Below, in pieces: positions 27,925 to 38,950 of a DNA stretch of 64,000 bases. The stretch's first letter is position 1, and each line of letters starts with the position of its first letter. Location: contig CM055319.2 in assembly GCA_029255685.2 (NCBI GenBank), positions 18,007,247-18,071,246 of the forward strand. Direction: 5' to 3'. The stretch comes from Silene conica (taxonomy: Eukaryota > Streptophyta > Magnoliopsida > Caryophyllales > Caryophyllaceae). A program made the translations under genes and the position numbers. Under the pieces are notes generated by a model that was given only the letters and a program-made list of their open reading frames with translations, was not told the DNA's origin and ran no database searches.

Positions 27925-29985
27925 CTGGCAGAATCCTCATTTTGCCAAGTATGTAGTGATTTTCTTTTCGATCCAACTGAATTGGTTACGCCTGAAGTGT
28001 GCTCTTCGGAGAGAGTACGCGACGGGTTCAGACTGTGCGTGATGTATGCAGGATGAGAAATCATTGGAAGAGGAAAAGAGTGGCTGTTAAGCATGATAAC
28101 TACTGAAGACATAGTTGGTCTCTCTGTGGCTTCTTCTTGAACACGTAATAAACCTATGTGGACAGATCTCAAAAATTTTACTCCTTGAACCACTTGGTCT
28201 AGTTTCATCAACTATATTTACTTCAGTCCTTCCCTCCAATTTATCCACACCTGTAAAATTATAACTAGCCACATTTGTTTCTCAACTTTCGGTATAAGTA
28301 AGAGTTCAATGAAAGCACAAATTGAAAATCCAAAGAGGAGTTCATATTTAGCTGAAAACTAAAAGATTTTGTAAGAGCTGAAATGATCAGAATCATATTG
28401 GCGACCAATAAGCCCCAGAAAAAATTGGATCAAAGCTGGTCTGTAAATGAGAAAGGCACTTACCCAACTTATCAGGTCGCCTGAATTCTCCCCTTGGTAT
28501 GATCCTATGCTCCTTCGTCCAGCGATCATTTCCAGTAGTAATACACCGAAAGTGTAGACATCTGATTTAGCAGAAAATAATCCATGGAATGCGTAATGCT
28601 GGAGCCACATACTCGCTGCAAATGGTTCTTTGTCAGAAACTTTGCAGATTCCTTCAAAAGAATGAGATTTTTTTATGTTGAGCCCATGTATATTCACTGT
28701 ACCATATACCTCCGTTTAAGAAATCATTTAATATGGCGCTAAACTCAACGAAGGGTGGTTAAAATAAGCTGATACTAAGATTCAGCTTTATTATGAAGCA
28801 ATGCCGATGTTAGGTAAATGGTGACTATTGATGGCTCATCAAGTTAATACAAAGTCATGAAAAAAAGTGACGAAACGTAAGAGTTAAAGAAGAGGCGAGT
28901 TAGAGTAAGTAGCTCAAGAACTAAACATTGATGTTAAAGGTACATACATGGCGGAATTTGAAAGAATACAAGAATAAAGCATATCAAATCCCAAAATGAA
29001 TTATGAGTCTCATGTGTGGAATTTGGTCTAATGACTAGTGTAGAATATATGAGAGTAATGATGTTGTAGCGCGTCTCCCAGTCTAACAGGCCAGGCTTGT
29101 CTAGATCTACAATGTTATATACACAAAGAAAAAAGTCTTACAAAGCTGTTTCGCCTGTAAGAAGTGCATGTTATTTACCCAAACCCCTAAATTAGAAGGC
29201 CTAGTATACTGGGACTTTTCATTTGCTAGGCCCATAGCAAAAAAACCTACTTTTTTTACGATTATGGGGTTTAGTCGAATATCAATCTTGTAAATACAGC
29301 ATCCCTCTTTTTTTTACTACCCAGGGTTTTGATGCATTTCGAAATAGAGAAATATCTACTGGAGCAGGTGCTATTCGAGAACAATGAGCAGAGTTGGATT
29401 TGCGAACTATTATCAATTATTCATTCGCAGAATGAAAAGAGTTAGAGAAGAAGACCCCACAGGGAATGAATGGGAAGACCAAAAAGTTGGAAGAAGAAAA
29501 GATATTTTAGTTAGACGCATGGAATTAGCTAAGCATTTTATTGGAACAAATATAGAAGCAGAATGGATGGTTCTATCTGTATTACCAGTTCTTCCTCCGA
29601 ATTGCGACCAATCATTCAGATAGATTAAAAAGAACATTTTTGGGGTATTGGGAAGTAGATTAATGCTTACATAAGAGATGAAGATAAAGAGTGATGACAT
29701 TGGGCAAACATACCAAATAAGAAGTGATCCATTGGAACAAATAAATTCATAGATGAGAGACCTACCTCATTTTTGAATTCAAGTTCGCCTTGCCCAGAAT
29801 GAATTCTTAGCAAATCCCTTTTCACTTTTCACTGCTACCTGCTGCACACTGGAAAGTAAACCCTGGATATAATCACAATTAGACCTACCTTCTAATTGCA
29901 TCTGATATACCTCATAAATAGTGTCAAATCATCCTCGCCCAAGTTTATTAGCATCAGAAACCAGAGACTATGAAGATGATCAAAC
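27925..29985 (-). pseudogene. Decayed CRK-type kinase (second copy)
   Basis: Minus-strand fragments follow kinase order. About 29,965-29,910 reads SDANKLGRG (glycine loop, damaged). About 29,860-29,760 encodes VQQVAVK and then, after a frameshift, SGQGELEFKNE (subdomains II-III). 28,697-28,470 reads FSAKSDVYTFGVLLLEMIAG (subdomain IX). 28,211-27,925 is the last exon (VQEEATERPTMSSVVIMLNS). The catalytic-loop exon with HRD and DFG was not found, and neither were the DUF26 and membrane exons. A plastid rpoC1 fragment splits it at 29,176-29,625. Orientation and position suggest a tandem duplicate of the 661-aa CRK's family. It cannot make an active kinase. Confidence 0.8.
29176..29625 (+). pseudogene. 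rpoC1: Nuclear plastid insertion (NUPT): rpoC1 fragment
   Basis: The plus strand encodes an internal part of the plastid RNA polymerase beta' subunit. In several frames it reads [63 protein letters not shown] and VLPVLPPN. A stop follows GAIREQ and there are indels on both sides; the longest open part is 29,384-29,623. Homology fades after TCATTCAGATAGAT. This is plastid DNA transferred to the nucleus, inserted in the CRK pseudogene, old enough to have gathered indels. Confidence 0.85.
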
Positions 29986-29999
29986 ATTCCAGACGGTCT

Positions 30000-30484
30000 C
30001 GCACCCAAGTCCTTGTCAATCCTTCATTCAATTAATTATAGATTTAATGGGTTGGTCTCACATATAAGACCCTATTATGTTCACTCCATGTAACTAAATA
30101 ACCCACCGATCAGAAATTTGGTTCGGTCACAAATGCATAATAATCTAGGTCTAGGATAGACAAGACTTGCATAGAGCCATGCCGTTGACCTGATCAATGC
30201 CGGCAGTGAGGTTGTAGAATCCTCCGGAAACTGATTTTGCGGCGGTTATTACAGAAGGAACAGTGGCAATAATGGTGGCGAAAGGAGATAAATGGACTAA
30301 TTGCCCACGGTAGAGCTATAGGAGGAGTCTCGACTATCGAGTGGGGGAATTGAGCGCATGGTTTTGGTTTTATGGTTTCAGTATGTGTCAGATCGTCAAT
30401 TATCAAATTTGGCGAACAAGAGAGTGTGTTGGTGAGCTCTACCACGAGAGTGATGAGACCATCTTTTTATAATAAGTTTATTAT
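30000..30484. other. Spacer with no supported gene
   Basis: The opposing frames at 30,194-30,445 and 30,372-30,557 have no recognisable domain. Confidence 0.35.
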
Positions 30485-31125
30485 CACACAAGAGTTAGTG
30501 AAATATACGGGGAAGTGGCAAATAAGTCTCATACGTTTGTCAATACATGCATATTAGCCCCAAATCTTTTTAATAGTGCAAATTAACCCCACTACTTACC
30601 CTTAATGTGCAATTAAGCCCAGCTGAATAAGTTTAGGTTAAATTGTCGCCGGAAACGATATGAGGTGGCACCGGAAAGATGACTAGGATTAGTCTAAATA
30701 ACTAATTAAAAAAATGAAAAAGAAAAAACAGAAACTATAAGTCCACACTAGTTCTTCGTTCTTCCAGCTTCTTCTTTTACAGCTCCTTCTTCCATACTAT
30801 CTACTTTCACCATTTTCTATTCTCTCCTCCTCCTCCCTCTTCAACCATTTTTTAATACCAATTACTCCCAACTTATCATACAATCTCTTCCCATTTTTAC
30901 TCCTGCAACAATCTCTTAATTAAAAAATCTACCCAAGTACCTACCATAGCTGAAAAATTGAAAATTGGGGAAAATCAAATACCTATCAAAATCGAAAATC
31001 TAGCTTCAAATTATGTCGGATTATTGAAAGTGCACATTAATTCTGTTAATTGATGAAAATCCAGGTATGTTCATTTCAAACTGAAGTGTGAATTTTATTT
31101 TTTTGATGCTTGTAGTTGATTTTCA

Positions 31126-31400
31126 CTATTCTTATTCCGTCAGTCATGCTTCATAAATTCGCTTAAGTGGAAAAGTATTCTTATTCCGTCAGTCATGCTT
31201 CATAAATTCGCTTAAGTGGAAAAGATGATGTAATCGTTACTTTGCTTGCTCAATCGAAATAAATGGGGGATTGTCCTCTGGTAGATAAAAAGAGGCTTAA
31301 CATGACAAAAGTAGATGACTATTTGTTTGCTCAATTGAAATAAATCCAACACTTCTCCTAGCAAATACAGAGAAGGACGGTAAACATGACAAAAGTAGTT
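31126..31400. repeat. Perfect 49-bp tandem duplication and a second diverged repeat
   Basis: 31,127-31,175 and 31,176-31,224 are identical (TATTCTTATTCCGTCAGTCA ... GTGGAAAAG). Directly after, a diverged pair of about 80 bases shares TTGCTCAATYGAAATAAAT and AACATGACAAAAGTAG at 31,247-31,314 and 31,330-31,400. Confidence 0.85.
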
Positions 31401-31484
31401 GAAAATAGGCTTAATGAATACGATTTTGATAATTTCAGGCCACAATACTCAACAATGATATGTATTACTACTCACTAAGTGACA

Positions 31485-32115
31485 TTAAGTATTTTTAGAT
31501 GGGCATGTTCTGCGGTTATGACCAATCTGCTGGCATGTTGGGCACACTTGTTTGCCACTTTTAGGGACCCTGTACTTGAGTCGCTTTTGCCGAACATCAC
31601 CATATGCTCTATTTCTCTTGTTCGGAGGTCTCCCGCACTTTATTCTAGGATCACTTGGTAAAATTGAGCCTTGTTCGACCGTCTCCCATAGTGCTTGTCC
31701 ATTAAGTGGCTCCAAAGGAAATGAGTATGAAGCCTCGTAAGTCTCCTTAGTGTACCAAAATGCAACATAGCTTTCCGGATCTTGGTTAATAGCACATATG
31801 ACTGATGTAGCATGCTCACATGGAACTCCATTCAAATCCCAATATTTACACGCACATACCTTTTGATCAAGTCTGACTGTGTACGACAATAAACTATTAT
31901 GGGTGTGTTGCACCTCATACACATTTGTACTAGCTTTTATTGGTACCCAGTTTTTTGTAGCTTGCCTAAACTCATTCAACTTTGCTCGAATTCTTGAAGT
32001 AGTTTTGTTACATTTAGCAGCTTGTGCTCTCTAGCACTGTCTTTCATGCTTCCTTTGAACTCTGACACAACCAAGTCCCCTTGTCTTGGTGACACTCCTC
32101 CACCGACTCTCATTT
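31485..32115 (-). pseudogene. MULE transposase C terminus (SWIM and zinc knuckle)
   Basis: The open part (31,979-31,485) encodes KVCACKYWDLNGVPCEHATS, a SWIM zinc finger (C-X-C-Xn-C-X-H) typical of MuDR/FAR1-type transposases, and near the end CPTCQQIGHNRRTC, a CCHC knuckle. The same frame continues upstream to about 32,115 (VQRKHERQC, a stop, then AQAAKCNKTTSRIRAKLNEF). The catalytic DDE region is not present. It is a cut-off, dead transposase. Confidence 0.85.
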
Positions 32116-32130
32116 CATAGTACCTGCTCC

Positions 32131-32584
32131 ATCAACAACCATAACTTAAGTGATCAGTGTTTGTGCCATTTTGATTTAACCAATTATTTGTTACCTTCTT
32201 TTATTACCCAAGTCTTTATAATTATTTGAGTGCTATAGTGAATTTTCAGTATTTACCAAAATATATGTCAATAATATGTGTAAACATTACTCCCTCCCTA
32301 TAATTAAGAATTGCTCCATTTTTTAAAATATCCCTGACAAATCTTGAAAGTGGGACAAAGCATCGGAGGGAGTATTATAGTGTTTTGTCTTAAATCTAAG
32401 GATGTACCTACACAATCATTCTGAACTTTGGATTGGTCTCACAATAAAGTTGCATAAATTTGTTAAAAATATGAGCTATGGGCATTATTGCAGGAGAATG
32501 CCTCTTTTACTGAGATATGGAATTTCAAGAAAATGACTAGAGAACTAGTTATTGATTGTGAAGTTATAAATATATTGCTAAAAG
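32131..32584. other. Spacer with a small Stowaway-like MITE
   Basis: 32,290-32,372 begins CTCCCTCCCTATAATTAAG and ends GACAAAGCATCGGAGGGAG, flanked by TA on both sides, about 83 bases. The rest is AT-rich and non-coding. Confidence 0.6.
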
Positions 32585-33250
32585 GTATGTAGTATTAAAA
32601 AAAACATGTACAAGTTCCTAGTAATCAAATACAGTGATCAAGTAATCTAGTAACATATCTAGCATCCTTACTGCCCAGCTTCCTTTTTTGAAGACTCTTG
32701 TAATACATTCTCAACTCTTGAATAATCTGTCTACCTACAACTTATGGTCTCATCAAAACGCCTTTAATTTTGCTCATATTCCTCTGATGCCAGATGTGAT
32801 AAATAACAGCGTTAATTATTCCTCTGTTAACCACAACTCTCTGCAATTTAGTGTCCCTGATCTTTAATCTCAAAGCATTCAGAATGTCTTCTCCCCAATG
32901 CATATTTGTCTCATGTGACAGAAGCTAAACAATCTTCTTGTTGTACTCACATTTACAAAACATATGTTCCTCATCTTCAGTATTGTTGCTGCAGAGGTAG
33001 CACAGAGCATCATAAGTAATCTGCAGCTGGTGTAGCTTAGCCATGGTGCGCATATCTGTATGCTGATATATCCAGGCCATTATCCTAATGTTAGGCATAG
33101 TCCATTTGTTCCACACCAGGAAATTCCAGTCCACCCCCAACTAGACTCACTAACTGGTTGATACTCAAGCCATACCCTACCTTTCAGATAAAAATGGTGT
33201 ACCCACTGCACCCATAAGTTACAGATATCTTGCCTGTACATAAAATACAT
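32585..33250 (-). pseudogene. L1-type LINE 3' fragment (second copy)
   Basis: The frame 33,140-32,925 encodes VWNKWTMPNIRIMAWIYQ and CYLCSNNTEDEEHMFCKCEY, the C-terminal zinc-binding region of plant L1 ORF2. Homology continues to about 32,640 (NRGIINAVIYHIW). The tail resembles that of the 4,335-6,927 LINE (CTTGTACATG, an A/T-rich run, then TACCTTTTA), so the two belong to one family. It is heavily 5' truncated. Confidence 0.8.
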
Positions 33251-34044
33251 TAACAACATTGTTCCATTATCTTGGCATCGTAAAGTTTATAGCAATATGT
33301 TTGTCCAGCATGCTGCTTTGCGTGTTACTGCTGCCCATTGTTCATCTGCTAATGTAATTGTTGTTGTTGTTTACTACCCTTGCAATACTGTTATTGTACG
33401 TGGCTGTTGTCCTTGCGATCACCGCCGCCGTCACCACTGCCAGGACACCGCCACCACCACCACCATGACACCCCCACCACCACCACTGTTATGACACCTC
33501 CACCACCATCACTGCCGCTAGTAGATAAGTGGTTGTTTGTGGTGGTGTGTGTTAGTGGTAGGAGTGAGTGTAAGTGGACCATTAGTTCCCTTTCTTGGTG
33601 TAACCAAACAACCAATTAAGTTTTAGGTAATCCCTTTCCTTTCCCCCTCTTACCCTTTCTTATTTCAGTTCTTTTTCCCTTTCTCTAACCAAACGCCCCT
33701 TTATTTATGTCCGTGCAATTTTTTCAACTATGAACTTGTGTTGATTCAATCATTGGATGTTGATCATTACATGCTTGGGGCTAAACACTTCTTATATTTT
33801 GGATTCGGACCGAAAAAAATCATAGAGATTGGACATAAAAGGAATACTCAAAAATACTTGGTTCTTACATTGCGCTCAAGGTGGAAGACGTAACTTTGCT
33901 AGAAAGAATAATAAACTAATCATAAAAGATGACATCCTGATAAGTAAAATATGAACTCATTTTATATTGTAACGACTAACTTTAAATTATTATTATATTT
34001 TATATGTTACATAATTAATGTCATATTTTTTCTATAAATTTTAG
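33251..34044. other. Spacer with a CCA-type microsatellite
   Basis: 33,440-33,515 is an imperfect (CCA)n/(CAC)n tract (GCCACCACCACCACCATG, CCACCACCACCACTG). Frames across it are repeat artefacts. 33,595-33,720 is C/T-rich with ACCAAACAACC and ACCAAACGCCCC ends resembling half of a MITE. No gene. Confidence 0.5.
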
Positions 34045-34308
34045 TGTCCTCAGCAATCGAAGGATTACGAGTGTGGCTATTATGTCATGAAATGGATGTA
34101 TAATATAAATTTTTTATTATTCGAGGAGTAACGAAGAACAATTTGAGAAGGTGTATCTTCTTTCCGTTCTTGATATGTTTTATTTATCTAGTTGTAGATT
34201 TATATTCTTACTAACTGATGACCAATTTGTTAATTATAGCCTATGGAGGAATCAACCCTGTCAACAGCCGATATTTATGAGATCAAAGAAGAGTGGGCGA
34301 CCAAATGA
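34045..34308 (+). pseudogene. Ulp1-type (C48) protease remnant of a CACTA element
   Basis: After an acceptor-like TTTTAG at 34,044 the sequence encodes CPQQSKDYECGYYVMKWMY, matching the cysteine-containing block (PQQ...DCGYYVM) of Ulp1-like proteases carried by plant CACTA and some MULE elements. A second block after TTATAG (34,240-34,308) encodes STADIYEIKEEWATK and a stop, like the end of these proteins. The remainder of the protease (His and Asp blocks) is absent. It lies just inside the CACTA end at 34,580-35,171. Confidence 0.7.
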
Positions 34309-34579
34309 TTAGTGAACTTGTAGATTAGTTTATCAACTAAGCGTGTATGTTATTCAATGTTCATACACTTTGAGATTTATTTTTGGTCATAGTGGTGATG
34401 ATATTGTTACATTGGATGTGATGTAAGATTGGTGAGCGTTTGTTGAACTTGTATTGTTTGGAATACTATTTATGTAGTTACATTTCTATTTACAGGTTTA
34501 ATTTTGTTCATATAACATTTGATATTATCAAATTTACGGGGAGGTACAACTGAAATTTCTCAATTAAAAAAAAGATATA

Positions 34580-35171
34580 TAATTGTTATGACGTTTTTTT
34601 TTTTAAAATCGACGTAATAAGGTTAAATAAAATCGCTTTTAATGACGGTTTTCCACAAAACAACCGACGACGTAATTATCTTTTACGGCGGTTTTTGGAG
34701 GGAAATCGACATTATAACTACCTTTCTAGGCGGTTCAGTAATTACAACTGTCATAATAGAAAACACGTTCGGTAATAAATTAGTTTTGAAACGCCTACAA
34801 CGATGGTTTTTAGAACTTTTAATGACGGTTTAACACCAACGAATCGACGTTTTAATTATCTTTAGTGGCGGTTTTTGTAACGGAAACCAACATGATAAAT
34901 ACCTTTCTCGACGGTTCTGTAGTTATAGTGGCGATTTTTAGAACATTTAACGACGGTTGTAAAACAAACAAACGTCGTGAAATATAAGGCTATAACGACT
35001 GTTTTATATAACAACCGCCACAATAAGAGAGCTATAGCGACGGTTGTAAAAACTTTATACGACGGTTGTAAACTTTATACGACGCCGCGATATACGACGC
35101 ACCCTAAACCTCTCAAAACCGCCATAAAAGGTCATTTATGACCGCCACCGTATGGGTGTTTTCTACTAGTG
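34580..35171 (+). mobile_element. CACTA element 3' terminal region
   Basis: The right edge ...TTTTCTACTAGTG is the inverse of CACTAGTAGAAAA, a classic CACTA terminus. Inside lie many copies of GACGGTTNTAAAAC / AACCGNC motifs, the subterminal transposase-binding repeats. Together with the Ulp1 remnant this is the right part of a CACTA element; the left terminus was not found. Confidence 0.75.
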
Positions 35172-35267
35172 TCATTAATACACAGGGTCAACCACGAGGC
35201 CGGTTGAGTAGAGGAAATCAACAAATAAAACATAATCATTAGTAGAAATGCATCTTCCTCCAACTCC

Positions 35268-35380
35268 GAATCACAAGACCCAATAACTCCACTCCACATC
35301 ACAAGACCCAATTTCTCCACTCCATATCACAAGACCCAATTTCTCCACTCCATATCACAAGACCCATAACACAAGACTCA
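35268..35380. repeat. ~28-bp tandem repeat, about 3.5 copies
   Basis: The unit ATCACAAGACCCAATTTCTC CACTCCAT (28 bases) repeats nearly perfectly, then decays into CATAACACAAGACTC. It lies between the CACTA end and the oldest Copia LTR. Confidence 0.75.
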
Positions 35381-35599
35381 TATCTCCGCTCAATATCACA
35401 AGATCCATTATCGTATTTCCGCATCACCAGAATACAGATAATTAATAACATTATAACTTTAATCATTCAATATGACGTATAAAACTCACAACAGATAATA
35501 ATCATGTCTCATATCATAAACAAGATCACATTTATTCCCATACCTCGAAACTGCAGAAAGACAACGTCAACCGAACAGCTGCTACTAGAAGTGTTCCAC

Positions 35600-36860
35600 G
35601 CGGAAACCGTCTCCTAAACATATATTTGAAGGAAAAACGGTAGTCATACTAACAAATCCTAATTCATTACTCCTACTAATTATTAATTAAATTAACTCTT
35701 TAATTATTTAGATCTTATGCATGCAAAGAAAGATGCGGAATTATAAAGAATCGGATTCTTACACACGGTCCGAAATAGTGCTAGGACGATCCTCCAAGGA
35801 GCAACCTAGCAAGCTTGCTTGCCTCCTTTACGTAAACACCAGGACCTTCCCTTAAACGGACCAAAAACCCGAACCCGGACTAGGAGACGGAATTAGGTTC
35901 AAAAACCGAGTACTAATACTATTATTAGTATACTAAAAAATATTATATAGATAATATTTTTAGAGGTTTTTATAATTTTCTTACTCTAGAAAATTATGCA
36001 TGAAGATTAGTTTTTGTATTATGTGATATGATCACATATATAGGGAATTGGGTGGGGTTGCTTAGCCGTGTAGATAAAAGCATGGGAAAGGGTTTTTAAT
36101 CCCTTTTGTCATGCTCACATGCTCATAGTAATGTCACATCATAAAATATTTAAACAACAATTATAAGATAAAATGTCATACATAATATCTCTTATAATGT
36201 ACATTGTCACGGCACACACACACACAAACGTAAAATGGACTTTCATTTTACGATTTATAATTTGTACAATTTACTAATAGGTAACATCTTATGTGACATA
36301 ATAATTGTATTAATTTAAAATATATATTTATCATATAAATAATATTTCTAAATTAATTAAATCATATTTAACAAATTATTTAGTAATTCGAAATTACTGT
36401 CCCAACATATAGTTATCGTAATAATCGTCGATACGATAAATTAACAACGTTTGTTATAACCATGAACCATTCATAATACTAATTTCGATATTTCTAAAAT
36501 ATCGATTAATATTTGATAATTGACACATTTCAAGTTTAAATATAAATCTTACTTTAAGATTCAACCTCTGATTTCTCGATATACGGTTTTAAGAATATTA
36601 ATAAATTCGTATCCTATACAATTAATCAATATATGTTTAAGGGGTTAGTCCTAAAGGTGTGACCTAAAGGGATCTACTGAGCACCATCGTCATACGACAG
36701 TAATGTCAAACTCTAGTCAGCCAATCATTACCGATTAATGTTGGTCAGTTGACTATATCAAATATCGGATCGTCCCTTGCATATTTTTTTCATAAGATTT
36801 ATGACAATGACTTTTATCACTGTCGTGATCGCACTATTGTTGAGGACACATTTCCCAACA
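35600..36860 (-). mobile_element. LTR of the oldest Copia element (left edge approximate)
   Basis: The right edge is clear: ...ACACATTTCCCAACA|ATCTCCCACTTGTCC, which on the minus strand is a polypurine tract (GACAAGTGGGAGAT) followed by TGTTGGGAAAT, an LTR start. The layout matches the inner Copia LTR edge at 54,034. The left edge was not fixed; a TGTTCCACGCGG at about 35,586 is a candidate. Sequence diverges strongly from the inner element's LTR, though both carry a block on GTGTGACNTA.AGGGA...ACCNNCG.C near their ends. Confidence 0.55.
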
Positions 36861-37560
36861 ATCTCCCACTTGTCCTCGACAAGTGTGCGTCACCAATTCT
36901 CTTGTCCTATTACGTCATCTCTCACTCAATGCAAGGTGTCTTCCAGGTCGTACTTGCATTTGATCATATCTAGAGCAGTTTTCTCGATCTGGAGATTTAA
37001 TTGTTTTGACCGGAATTATCTACCATAGATACCTTCCGAGCGTGGCCACGCATTTTCAGTTAAACTTCTCCTCGAGTGGTCCTGAGATTTAAGACAACCC
37101 CGACGAGGGACTGGACAATTCCTATCCTACTGTTCCCTTTGACTAACACAGTCCATCATGACCCAAAAGAAGCCCATTTGACCCCCTTTAACGGTTGATC
37201 GTAGAACAAAAATCAAAGTCAATCTGAAGCTGTGCCACCTTGGGCGAACAGTCTCAAGTCTAAGAATCGACTCATGTGAATAATATAGTAGCTCTCACCA
37301 CGACCAGGCTAATTTTAAAATTTCCATAACTCTATAAGCGGTCACTTAATTCCCGACAGAGTGTTACACAGTTTGCCTATGTGATCGACTAGTCATCCCT
37401 TATGACTCTATGACATTTGAACTTGTCATCAATCGCCTCACACTCTAGTCGCTTCGAGACGTCACCTCATACAAGCGACTATGGGATATACTGAGTTCAT
37501 CCAGTTCACTTACGGGGTTCAAAATTGTCTCTTACAACCTATTTGGATTTCACAAAGTAT
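36861..37560 (-). mobile_element. 3' non-coding region of the oldest Copia, with conserved hairpin
   Basis: The segment aligns by landmarks with 54,035-54,800 of the inner Copia: ATCTCCCACTTGTCC, TCTCNCACTCAATG, CGAGCRTGGCCACGCATTT, CTCCTCGAGTGGYCCTGAGA, and GTTCAAAATTG near the end. The hairpin CACTTGTCCTCGACAAGTG lies at 36,867-36,885. This shows that the two elements are relatives. Confidence 0.65.
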
Positions 37561-38950
37561 ATAATAATTGTGAGTTAATAATAACTCAAACGATAAGAGT
37601 GATCGTTATTTGCGAACAGTCAATACGATATTACTGCTCCACATAAACAATCTTTGATGCTCATACATCAATTTGTATTAATGGTTTACTATGTGAATAT
37701 ACCATATCTTCACATCTTTTAACCTACAAATTTTGGTTTCCTTTTGACTCATATTTATCTCGTATAATTATGATCTTATTCAAGTACATTTCAAGTCCTT
37801 ATACTCGACTCGAGTCTCCTTACCTTAAGAAAACTCCCACTGTTTTCACAAAACTCGTGACATGTTGTCCTTACGAACCTTGTCACATTGTACTAGAATT
37901 CATATTCTAGTTAACCTAGATTCGATCCACTAGTTCTCCTCGAGAAACTTATATCGAAATAAGGTCTTGCTTCAACTTTTGACATTTTAATCAAGGTTAT
38001 ATGAATTATCATTTTCATATCTTGGATTCTTATCCAAACCTTGTAAACTAATCGGTGACGTTTCATTATCATATAATAAACTCACTTATGATTTATGTTC
38101 TTAACATACATTCATTTAGAATTGAAACCTCATATTTTAAAGAATCATCATTCTCTCTTAATGATAGGTTCAATTTCCTTAATAACTTTTCTCCCACTGA
38201 ATTTCGTATCACTATCTTATAGTTTAATAACTCCCACTATCTTCATAGTGTTTTGGTAACTACTTCAAACATCTTCTCAACTCATAATGAACATTTCATT
38301 AATTTTTATTTACTTCAAACATCTTCTGATCTCAACTCGTTATGAACATTTCATTTTTCATTTTCCTTCCCATGGAAGGAACTTCTATTATCACGAGAAT
38401 GGGAGATGATTTCTCCTCTATTATCTTTATAAAACAGAAACACTAACATCATGGAAACGATTTCCTTCCGTTAACACTCGCGGTTCCCTTTGTCCTCTCT
38501 AGGAACTAATGACATAAGAAACATTTCCTTTTGTGTCATCGTGTTGTTTCTTCTATCCAATCTTTTAGAGTTCTTCTCAAGGACTCCTTATAAAACTCTT
38601 CTCTAAGATCCTAGGTTTATTTCATTGGTTTACGGGCGTAGAAATTTCTCCCACTCTATCCTTTAAAATAACCGTTATTTAATTAGGATAGCATTTTCGC
38701 CCGTCAACAATGTATGGGATAAATAGTTATATGAGTAGTGAGACATTAGTAATCTCATTCATTTAAGGTGAAAATCTTATAATGAACTAATGTTCTTATG
38801 TTTGAATTTGAAGTATTTCACGGGGTGTAATTCTCGTTTTAAGTAAGTCGTATTACTTTAATAATGATCCTATCATGTCTATCGTACGGTGAATCATTCA
38901 AGGTACCTTATTACGATCTATGAAAATCGTATCAACTCATGTTATGTATC
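37561..38950. other. Non-coding filler of the oldest Copia
   Basis: There is no coding potential where the pol gene would lie. The sequence repeats short blocks such as AACTCCCACT, TTCTCCCACT and CATTTCATT, including a diverged duplication near 38,265-38,355 (TACTTCAAACATCTTCT). It may be a non-coding internal domain of a non-autonomous element or an unrelated insertion. Confidence 0.4.

Larger units (their letters stand above)
30485..32130 (-). mobile_element. Mutator-like element (MULE) remnant
   Basis: The C-terminal part of a MULE transposase (31,485-32,115) sits beside a terminus-like block at about 30,500 (GGGGAAGTGGCAAATAAGTC, then AATTAACCCC and GCAATTAAGCCC), which resembles MULE terminal inverted repeats. 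Between them is non-coding DNA with a perfect 49-bp tandem duplication. The other terminus was not found, so the element is partial. Confidence 0.6.

Noticed and set aside
33297..33619. His/Pro/Thr-rich ORFs on both strands
   Set aside because: They are produced by the CCA-type microsatellite; frames on both strands are open for that reason.
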